From JAPLHV01 sp964464245 (GTDB lineage: Bacteria; Caldisericota; JANLFM01), in the NCBI GenBank assembly GCA_964464245.1, contig CAYXFH010000009.1:1-6508 (forward strand): a DNA stretch of 6,508 nucleotides, written 5' to 3'. The notes below the pieces were generated by a model. That model was not told the DNA's origin, did no database searches, and saw nothing but the letters and a program-made list of their open reading frames with translations. The position numbers and the translations under genes are program-made. Below, one piece after another: positions 1 through 5,124 of the stretch (its first letter is position 1; each line of letters starts with the position of its first letter).

Positions 1-1281
1 GACCTGCTCAATCCGTGACGCCAATGCTGGGACTGCCGCCTCTGCTTGCTGTTTTTTCAGGGGTAGCTCATTCGCTGCCTGGATAGCCTGTTTTATCTGT
101 TCGGCCGCCAGGCTGACAATCTTTGTTCCCTCTATAAAACGTTTTTCGGCGACCAGAGTTTTCGCTTGTTCCAGTGTATTACGACCTTTGGCAACAAGGT
201 CAGCGGGATAAGTTGATTTATAACCAGCCCTCTTTAATTCATCCTGTTTCAGGAGAGCATCTTCGATTCCCGAGTTTATTTCGGCAACCTTGCCCGGAAA
301 ACCATCAATTGCTTGCCGCACGATAACTATCTGCTCTTCTGCTCCCTTGATCGATTCCCTGGCCTGGCGCAAATTTCCCAGAATCTTCTGGTATTCCGTT
401 TCAATCACTCCCAGTTGCGCTTCTCCCAGTTTGGGGTTTTCGGGATCTCCAGCGCTGTGTGCCAGCTCGCTGTAAGTTTGAGAGCTTACGTCAATGAGCC
501 TTTTGGCTTTTTCCAGACTCCCCCTGAGCGTTGCTGCCTCCTCCGGAACTAGCTTGCCAGCCGTTACATTGACCTTTATTTCGAGCATCTGTATAGTTTC
601 AATCAGTTCATTAATCCCGGAGGCGGCGCCTTGTTTGGCTAGCATCGCTTTCTGCCGAACGGCTAGCCATCTGGCCCGGTTTTTGCGGTAGTTCAGAAAG
701 AGCAGCGCCCCGATCACTAAGAGGATTGCCACGAGTAAGGCTATCGGCCACAGTCCCGTTTCGCCCTGAGATCCCGTTTGAGATTGGCCGTACCCTTGGA
801 TTAACCGACTTATCTCTTCCAGCCCTTTGATTGTCCCGCCGGCATAGTCGCCGTTATTGAAAAGCGGGTTCATTATGTCAGTCTGGATGCGTAACCAGTT
901 GTCGCCGATAATGTCTTCCCAATAGGCGCCGTAATACAACCCTGTCTGCCGTTCTTGCAACGCTCCGATAAGGACAATCAAGTTATTCTTACGGATGCCA
1001 TCTTGATCTATCCAAGAAGGACTGCGTTGTTCCAGTTGTCCTTCATACTGGTCCAAATTAGCGGCTGCTCCATAGGTCAGTATTGTCCTCACGCGGACAT
1101 CCGCTCCCTGGTTGGCTAATTTGCTGGCGGCCGCTTCAACTTCACCGATCCTACCCTGGAAAATCTTGGCGTCATCAATCACTGGCAGTTGATCCGAACT
1201 CTGGCCTAACCCCGTAGCGGGAAAGACAGCAATAGAAGCGAGAATTACGACACTGATCAGCAAGAATGTGATTTTTCGCAT
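1..1281 (-). CDS. TPM-domain membrane protein with long coiled-coil tail, C-terminus cut off by the window edge
   Basis: The minus strand is open without a stop for 427 codons from an ATG at 1281 to base 1, so the 3' end lies outside. The start has an upstream AAGGGG and is followed by a signal peptide (about residues 1-26, MRKITFLLIS then a hydrophobic run). Residues about 35-165 match the TPM fold (TLP18.3/Psb32/MOLO-1, YgcG-like): a VRTILTY strand, NNLIVLIG at 99-106, ERQTGLYYGAYW at 110-121, and NPLFNNGDYAGGT at 138-150. One membrane helix follows (about 177-197, LWPIALLVAILLVIGALLFL) with a basic stop (YRKNRAR). The rest (205-427 and beyond) is Lys/Glu/Gln/Ala-rich and looks like helices or coiled coil. 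Predicted topology: TPM domain outside, tail in the cytosol. TPM proteins have been linked to photosystem II repair and envelope functions; the role here is unknown. Family call is firm, function is not. Confidence 0.85.
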   Translation of the reverse strand, partial: MRKITFLLISVVILASIAVFPATGLGQSSDQLPVIDDAKIFQGRIGEVEAAASKLANQGADVRVRTILTYGAAANLDQYEGQLEQRSPSWIDQDGIRKNNLIVLIGALQERQTGLYYGAYWEDIIGDNWLRIQTDIMNPLFNNGDYAGGTIKGLEEISRLIQGYGQSQTGSQGETGLWPIALLVAILLVIGALLFLNYRKNRARWLAVRQKAMLAKQGAASGINELIETIQMLEIKVNVTAGKLVPEEAATLRGSLEKAKRLIDVSSQTYSELAHSAGDPENPKLGEAQLGVIETEYQKILGNLRQARESIKGAEEQIVIVRQAIDGFPGKVAEINSGIEDALLKQDELKRAGYKSTYPADLVAKGRNTLEQAKTLVAEKRFIEGTKIVSLAAEQIKQAIQAANELPLKKQQAEAAVPALASRIEQV

Positions 1282-1310
1282 AGTCCCCTTCTTACTTCAG
1301 CCTGTCTGTT

Positions 1311-1355
1311 GGAGTTTTCTCCACTCCTAATTCAGGCGCCGTTTTTACCGAAAAC
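1311..1355 (-). other. Leader region of the TPM gene with two short inverted repeats
   Basis: The 126 bases between the TPM start and the tRNA gene contain two small hairpins: GGAGT/ACTCC (1311-1315 with 1323-1327, 7-base loop) and GTTTT/AAAAC (1341-1345 with 1351-1355, 5-base loop). Both stems are only 5 bp. I see no clear -10/-35 pair for the TPM gene here and no riboswitch that I recognise. They may be chance. Confidence 0.2.
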
Positions 1356-1373
1356 TCGTTCTGTTCCATTTCT

Positions 1374-1407
1374 AAAAAAAAGTTGCGAGTCATCGAAAAC
1401 TTGCATT
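1374..1407 (-). terminator. Possible terminator after tRNA-Arg
   Basis: On the minus strand, directly downstream of the tRNA CCA end, an imperfect stem (TGCAAG pairing with CTCGCA, one mismatch, loop of about 10 bases) is followed after two bases by eight T (A-run at 1374-1381). The stem is weak, so the T-run is the main evidence. If it works, the TPM gene has its own promoter between here and 1281; if not, the TPM gene may be co-transcribed with the tRNA. Confidence 0.4.
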
Positions 1408-1483
1408 TGGCGCGCCCGACAGGATTCGAACCTGCAACCTACGGCTCCGGAGGCCGTCGCTCTATCCGTTGAGCCACGGGCGC
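1408..1483 (-). tRNA. trnR: tRNA-Arg (anticodon CCG)
   Basis: A full 76-base cloverleaf reads on the minus strand. The acceptor arm GCGCCCG pairs perfectly with CGGGCGC, followed by discriminator G and an encoded CCA. The anticodon stem ACGGC/GCCGT closes a seven-base loop CTCCGGA, giving anticodon CCG (reads CGG, arginine). The T arm is GCAGG-TTCGAAT-CCTGT with one G-T pair, and the D arm contains GGCTCAACGGATAGAGC. All expected invariant bases (T33, TTC in the T loop) are present, so the gene looks intact. It lies back to back with the thioredoxin lipoprotein gene. Confidence 0.97.
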
Positions 1484-1522
1484 GGTAGCGGTATTCTAAC
1501 AGAAAAAAGAGGAGACCTAGAG
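1469..1522. promoter_or_regulatory. Putative divergent promoter region between tRNA-Arg and the thioredoxin gene
   Basis: Only 39 bases separate the tRNA 5' end from the lipoprotein ATG. On the minus strand TAGAAT (1498-1493, 5 of 6 to TATAAT) lies 9 bases upstream of the mature tRNA 5' end, a sensible -10, though I find no good -35. On the plus strand TTGAGC (1469-1474), a 17-base spacer and TATTCT (1492-1497) form a moderate promoter whose -35 would lie inside the tRNA gene. A Shine-Dalgarno AGAGGAG (about 1508-1514) precedes the ATG at 1523. The two -10 elements overlap, so the two directions might compete. Read by eye only. Confidence 0.35.
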
Positions 1523-2089
1523 ATGCGAATTCGATCTTGGATAGTAGTTTTGACCGCTTTGGCGCTTATATTCAACCTTCTTGCGGGCTGTGTGCAAAGA
1601 AGCCCAATCCCAGCGACCTCGACCCCCAGTGAACCCGGCGCTTCCCAGCCAAGTGAACAACCCTCAGCCAGTAGCGGTCCTCAGAAAGGGCTGCTAGCGC
1701 CGGATTTCACCGGTATCAGCATGCAAGGTGAGCGGATCTCTTTGAGCGAGCTGCGTGGGGGAATGGTACTAATCAATTTCTGGGCCATCTGGTGTGGGCC
1801 CTGCATCAGGGAAATTCCTGAGCTGAAGGCCTTCTATTCGAACAACAAGGAAAGGGTGACTGTCTTCAGTGTTGAAGTGGACGGCGCCCGCAGCGATGTG
1901 GAGGCCTTCCTCCAGGGAACCCCCCTGGACTATCCGGTGATCCTGGACGCTGAGAAGGGTTCACCGATCTCCAGCCTCTATCAAATCAACTCCATCCCAG
2001 CCACCTTCATCATCGACGAACAGGGTCTGATCGTGGAGCGCATCATCGGTTCCACGACCGAGCGCAAGTTGGAAGCCTTCCTGAAATAG
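1523..2089 (+). CDS. TlpA/ResA-like thioredoxin-fold lipoprotein
   Basis: A 188-residue exported thiol-disulfide protein of the TlpA/ResA/AhpC-TSA group. It has a lipoprotein signal (MRIRSW, hydrophobic core, lipobox LLAGC with Cys23), then a Ser/Pro-rich tether (about 25-55), then a thioredoxin domain (about 56-188). The active site is WCGPC (Cys91, Cys94) within NFWAIWCGPC, and the cis-proline motif is SIPATFIID (Pro159). Members reduce or oxidise thiols outside the membrane, for example in cytochrome c maturation; no cytochrome genes are in view, so the partner is unknown. The start at 1523 is preferred over an in-frame ATG at 1469 because the latter lies in the tRNA gene, lacks a signal peptide start, and 1523 has AGAGGAG upstream. 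Transcription ends at the hairpin at 2107. Confidence 0.93.
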   Translation: MRIRSWIVVLTALALIFNLLAGCVQRSPIPATSTPSEPGASQPSEQPSASSGPQKGLLAPDFTGISMQGERISLSELRGGMVLINFWAIWCGPCIREIPELKAFYSNNKERVTVFSVEVDGARSDVEAFLQGTPLDYPVILDAEKGSPISSLYQINSIPATFIIDEQGLIVERIIGSTTERKLEAFLK

Positions 2090-2106
2090 GACAGGCGTCA
2101 AAAGTG

Positions 2107-2137
2107 AAAAGGCTGCAACTCTCTGCAGCCTTTTTTT
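2107..2137 (+). terminator. Strong intrinsic terminator, probably bidirectional
   Basis: An 11-bp perfect stem (AAAAGGCTGCA, 2107-2117, with TGCAGCCTTTT, 2124-2134) with a six-base loop runs into a seven-base T-run ending at 2137. It lies 17 bases after the thioredoxin stop. Read from the other strand the same stem ends in TTTT, 21 bases past the stop of the zinc-ribbon gene, so it can serve both converging genes. Confidence 0.92.
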
Positions 2138-2158
2138 CGAGACCGAATGAAGGTGTCG

Positions 2159-2836
2159 TTAGCTCTTATTGACGACGGCTTTCTTGAGGAATGACTGGAT
2201 CAGCTCCACCGCTTGGGCGAACTCGGCTTGTTTTTTCACCGGGCAGATGAGCAGGATATCTTTGGGCTTCTCCCCGCCCAGGGAGATAGTCAGATTCCCG
2301 TACTTGTCCAATGCGGCGTTCGTCACTTCGGAGTAGATGTAGGTGAAGGACTTTGCTCCGCTGCAGTGCAGGATGCGGCAGTCGGTTAGGACCAAGGTGT
2401 CTTCGACGGCGACCAGTTGCACCAGGACACGCTCCCCGTCCACCAGTTGTTTGTTGATTTCCTCTTGCGCTTTTGCCATCGGTTTCTCCACCAGGGCGGC
2501 ATAGTCCTCTTCCAGCCGATTGTAGCCGCGTCGCACCTCGGCGTCGCAACGGGGACAGACCAGCAGGTTCACGTCGAACTTCTCGTCGCAACGCAGGTTG
2601 GGGCAGTACTGCCAAGCCTTTTTCTCGCACGAGGGGCAGAGTGGGGTATGTCGGCTGATCTTGCTGCCACAGTGAGGACAATTCAGCAGCTCCACCTTCT
2701 GAAACTCGGCGCCGTCTTCCGAGATGACTAGCTCCACACCGCAATAGGGACAGACACGTACGTCCCGCTTGAGAGGGGCGCCGCAATTGGGGCACTTGAT
2801 CGCCCCACAACTGGGGCACCGTTCCACTTTGGTCAT
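2159..2836 (-). CDS. Multi-zinc-ribbon protein with C-terminal bacterial PH-like domain
   Basis: A 225-residue soluble protein with no signal or membrane segment. The first 100 residues carry seven cysteine pairs: 7/10, 15/18, 29/32, 53/56, 67/70, 78/83 (a CX4C) and 94/97. Six can be grouped as three zinc ribbons (15-32, 53-70, 78-97), leaving 7/10 as a spare or duplicated knuckle (CPSCGA then CPNCGA). A Glu/Lys/Ala helix (about 105-130) leads to a domain at about 130-220 (DGERVLVQLVAV, VLTDCRILHC, FTYIYSEVTNAALD) that resembles YokE-like bacterial PH domains by its strand pattern and final helix. The ATG at 2836 has a good GGAGGA site. It starts 15 bp after the GT39 stop, so the two probably form an operon. 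Zinc ribbons plus PH suggests a scaffold or adaptor; the function is unknown. Confidence 0.88.
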   Translation of the reverse strand: MTKVERCPSCGAIKCPNCGAPLKRDVRVCPYCGVELVISEDGAEFQKVELLNCPHCGSKISRHTPLCPSCEKKAWQYCPNLRCDEKFDVNLLVCPRCDAEVRRGYNRLEEDYAALVEKPMAKAQEEINKQLVDGERVLVQLVAVEDTLVLTDCRILHCSGAKSFTYIYSEVTNAALDKYGNLTISLGGEKPKDILLICPVKKQAEFAQAVELIQSFLKKAVVNKS

Positions 2837-2851
2837 TATTTCCTCCGAGGA

Positions 2852-4339
2852 TTACTTAAGCTGGACTAGTTTACCATCAACGCCGTCCAGCCACACATGC
2901 CCGGACATTTCAGGCGAGGGGAAGGCACGGCGGCCCTCAACGCTGACCAGAACCAGACAAGTAGCCCCTTCCCGCTGCCGCTCTTGCATGAGGGTTGGCG
3001 TCAAGTCGGACGGGGGAACTCGCCAGGCTTTGCGGTCGGCGTAGTAGAAATAAATGGGGTTCAATTGGTCAACCAGCAGCAGGTCATTCGGTTTGGTGTA
3101 TGTGCGAATCAGTTGGCCCAGACGGAGCGGAGCGGGGTCTGCTTGCCAAAAGTGACCTACCCCGGCCAACCCGCCCGACACAATAACCACGGCTAAGCCC
3201 ACCGTCAGTCCGACCCCGAGAGGCTCCAGAGAAAAGCTGCCTGCCTTCGCCCGGCTAATAGCGGTCAACCCCCATCCCAGAGTCAAAGCGAAGACGGGGA
3301 CCAGCAACAGGTGGTAGTAGTCATGTTCGTATTGGATGGGCAGGCTGACGAAGATGAATAGCAACAAACAACCCAGGGTGGCGAAGGCAAGGTAGCGGGC
3401 ATGCCGTGAGAAGAGAGCAGCCAGTGTAAAGAGGAAGAAGAGAACAAGGCCGGGCCAGGAACAAACGCGCTCAGCCAAGCGGACAGGGAGAAAGGACCAG
3501 AAAGCGGGGGAAAAGAACGTCTCCAGGAAAGTGGGCAGCATTCGTTTCTCCAGGAGCCCGGTAAGGAACTGCTGGCTGGCTTGCAGGCCGGCCCATTGGA
3601 AGTAGAGGAGCGCGGGGAGCAGCCCCACTACGGCAATCAGCCAAAGGCGCCCATCAAGAAAGCCCCGCCAACCCTTACGGCTGACCAGCAGGACGACGAA
3701 AGCCAGCCCGAAAAAGAGAAAGTTCGGCTTTGATAAAGTTGCCGCCAGGATAGATAGAGCTGCCCAGGCGGCATTGCCGTTGCCACCCTCGTCCAGATAG
3801 CGGACGAAAGCGTCCAGAGCCATCAGGCTGAAAGCCAGCAAGACCGGTTCGGGCATCACCGTGCGGTTGTAGAAAACGTTGAAAGGGGTGATGGCATAAA
3901 CCAAACCAGCGATAATCGCAGCTCGGCGCCCCAAGGTGCGCGCGGCAAGGCGCCAGAGGAAGAGAAAGGAGAGCATGGAGAAAGCCAAAGCTACCAGGCG
4001 GGCGCTCCAGTCGGCCACTCCGAAGACCTTCCAGACAAGGGCCACGACCATCGGCAAGAAGGGGAACTCCAATTGAGAGGTGTTCGGACCTGGTCCCTCG
4101 TAGTCCAGTTGGGGGAGGAAGGAGAAATTTTGCAGCAGGTTGCGGGCCATCGCCGCGGTATCAGCTTGCCGCCAGGAGGCTTGTTCACTAAGCGGGTTGC
4201 CCAACCCCACCAGGCGAAGCGCGACAAAGAGGATCAGCAGTATCCAGAAGGCAGTCCTGCGCACGGCCTTGATTGTAGGAGAAGCCCAAGCCTTCCACCA
4301 ATTGACAGGAAAAAACTTCTGCGATTGACTATGAGGCAT
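2852..4339 (-). CDS. GT39/PMT-like (ArnT-type GT-C fold) membrane glycosyltransferase
   Basis: A 495-residue polytopic protein with about 11-12 hydrophobic helices between residues 31 and 393 and a soluble C-terminal part (about 400-495). Family marks include the first outer loop WRQADTAAMARN (56-67, Asp60 as the likely catalytic or metal residue), EFPFLP (91-96), FYNRTVMPEP (156-165) and YEHDYYHL (337-344). GT39-type enzymes move a sugar from a polyprenyl phosphate to a protein, lipid or glycan acceptor on the outer side of the membrane; the acceptor cannot be read here. The divergent family 2 enzyme at 4338 could make its lipid-linked donor. The start at 4339 has no Shine-Dalgarno site and overlaps the neighbour's ATG. 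A GTG at 4264 (residue 26), just before the first helix and downstream of TACAAT (4277-4272), is an alternative. Length is near that of typical bacterial members. Confidence 0.87.
   Translation of the reverse strand: MPHSQSQKFFPVNWWKAWASPTIKAVRRTAFWILLILFVALRLVGLGNPLSEQASWRQADTAAMARNLLQNFSFLPQLDYEGPGPNTSQLEFPFLPMVVALVWKVFGVADWSARLVALAFSMLSFLFLWRLAARTLGRRAAIIAGLVYAITPFNVFYNRTVMPEPVLLAFSLMALDAFVRYLDEGGNGNAAWAALSILAATLSKPNFLFFGLAFVVLLVSRKGWRGFLDGRLWLIAVVGLLPALLYFQWAGLQASQQFLTGLLEKRMLPTFLETFFSPAFWSFLPVRLAERVCSWPGLVLFFLFTLAALFSRHARYLAFATLGCLLLFIFVSLPIQYEHDYYHLLLVPVFALTLGWGLTAISRAKAGSFSLEPLGVGLTVGLAVVIVSGGLAGVGHFWQADPAPLRLGQLIRTYTKPNDLLLVDQLNPIYFYYADRKAWRVPPSDLTPTLMQERQREGATCLVLVSVEGRRAFPSPEMSGHVWLDGVDGKLVQLK
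4302..4337 (+). promoter_or_regulatory. Putative promoter of the DPM1-like gene
   Basis: A perfect -35 hexamer TTGACA lies at 4302-4307. At a 17-base spacing the -10 would be TTGACT (4325-4330, 3 of 6), or GACTAT at 19 bases. Transcription would begin within a few bases of the ATG at 4338, giving little or no leader. The only Shine-Dalgarno-like bases (GAGG, 4333-4336) are too close to the ATG to work normally. The -35 is convincing and the -10 is weak. Confidence 0.35.
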
Positions 4340-5054
4340 GTCTGAAGCTGTATGGGTGGTGATCCCCTGCTACAACGAGGAAGGGAACATGACGCCCTTG
4401 CTGGAGAAACTAGAGGAAGTCCTCACGAGCCAAGGATTTGCCGACTGGCGCATCCTTTGCGTGAACGACGGCAGTCGTGATGGCACCAAAGGCGAGATCG
4501 AGGGTGAGCAGGGCCGTTTCGGGAACATCGTCCGTCTTGATCATGCACAGAACCGCGGCTTCGCCCAGGCCATCCGCACTGCTGTGCATTTCCTCCTACA
4601 GCAAACGCTGGATTTCGCCATCTTCATGGACGCTGACTTCACCCACGACCCCGAGCACCTGCCGCGCTTCCGCCAGGCTTTCGATAGTGGCGCCGAGGTC
4701 GTGATCGGTTCGCGCTATGTTGCCCACGGGGGGATGGTTAATGTCGCGCTCTGGCGCCGGGTCCTCTCCAGGGCCGGCAACCTCTTCGGTCAGATGATGG
4801 GATTGCCGGTGCGCGATGCCACTTCAGGCTACCGCGGTTTCAGCCGGCGCGGGCTGGAAGTAATCGCCGGAACCAAGGAGGAGGACTTCTCCATCCAACT
4901 GGAGGAAGTTCTCCTCTGCAAGCGGGCCAAGTTGCGTTTTGCCGAAGTCCCCATTACCCTCAAAGTGAGGGAAGTAGGGATCTCCAAGTTCAGCTATTCT
5001 TTCGCCCTCTTTCGGCGTTATGGAGCGCTCTTGCTGCGCAACTTAAGGGGGTAA
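4338..5054 (+). CDS. Family 2 glycosyltransferase, DPM1-like polyprenyl-phosphate glycosyltransferase
   Basis: A 238-residue GT-A enzyme without membrane anchors. Motifs in order: nucleotide-binding start VVIPCYNEEGN (7-17), VNDGSRDGT (42-50), the metal-binding DAD at 98-100 in MDADFTHDPE, GSRY (124-127), the DPM1-type signature RDATSGYRGFSR (159-170) and REVGISKFS (211-219, the usual SK(M/F)S site). Such enzymes move mannose or glucose from a nucleotide sugar to dolichyl or undecaprenyl phosphate on the cytosolic face. The short form without C-terminal helices fits DPM1/Ppm1 rather than GtrB/ArnC. It faces the GT39 gene head to head, which supports a donor-maker and donor-user pair. Sugar and lipid are not known. 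The motif starts seven residues in, so the ATG at 4338 fits. The stop is 57 bases from the ATPase stop on the other strand. Confidence 0.9.
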   Translation: MSEAVWVVIPCYNEEGNMTPLLEKLEEVLTSQGFADWRILCVNDGSRDGTKGEIEGEQGRFGNIVRLDHAQNRGFAQAIRTAVHFLLQQTLDFAIFMDADFTHDPEHLPRFRQAFDSGAEVVIGSRYVAHGGMVNVALWRRVLSRAGNLFGQMMGLPVRDATSGYRGFSRRGLEVIAGTKEEDFSIQLEEVLLCKRAKLRFAEVPITLKVREVGISKFSYSFALFRRYGALLLRNLRG

Positions 5055-5056
5055 AA

Positions 5057-5124
5057 GGGCGGGTTTGAAACCCGCCCCTACGAGGAAAGAGGGGTGGTTT
5101 GAAACCCGCCCCTACGAGGAGAGC
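5057..5124. repeat. Two tandem 34-bp copies of a palindrome-bearing repeat
   Basis: Copy 1 (5057-5090) and copy 2 (5091-5124) agree at 30 of 34 positions without gaps, with an identical core of 25 bases (5062-5086 and 5096-5120). Copy 1 holds a perfect inverted repeat, GGGCGGGTTT (5057-5066) and AAACCCGCCC (5068-5077), around one base; copy 2 has the right arm intact and two changes in the left arm. The pair fills the gap between two converging genes. It could fold in RNA from either strand and damp read-through, but has no T-run. Its form suggests an interspersed REP- or MITE-like element, which needs a genome-wide count. Confidence 0.85.

Noticed and set aside
290..691. Three plus-strand open frames of 61-79 codons
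   Set aside because: They lie antisense within the 427-codon TPM frame, have no recognisable domains and no Shine-Dalgarno support.
1408..1483. tRNA gene as an integration site
   Set aside because: No integrase gene and no second copy of the tRNA 3' end was seen within the window.
1469..1522. Longer start for the thioredoxin lipoprotein at 1469
   Set aside because: The extra 18 codons overlap the tRNA gene and would put a charged stretch ahead of the signal peptide; the ATG at 1523 has its own Shine-Dalgarno site.
2166..2819. 217-codon minus-strand frame within the zinc-ribbon gene
   Set aside because: It is an alternate frame of the same strand, rich in Arg/Gly/Pro, without the ordered cysteine pairs; the 2159-2836 frame clearly encodes the protein.
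5057..5124. CRISPR array
   Set aside because: Only two adjacent copies with a 34-base period and no spacer of typical length; the unit is a palindrome and there are no cas genes.
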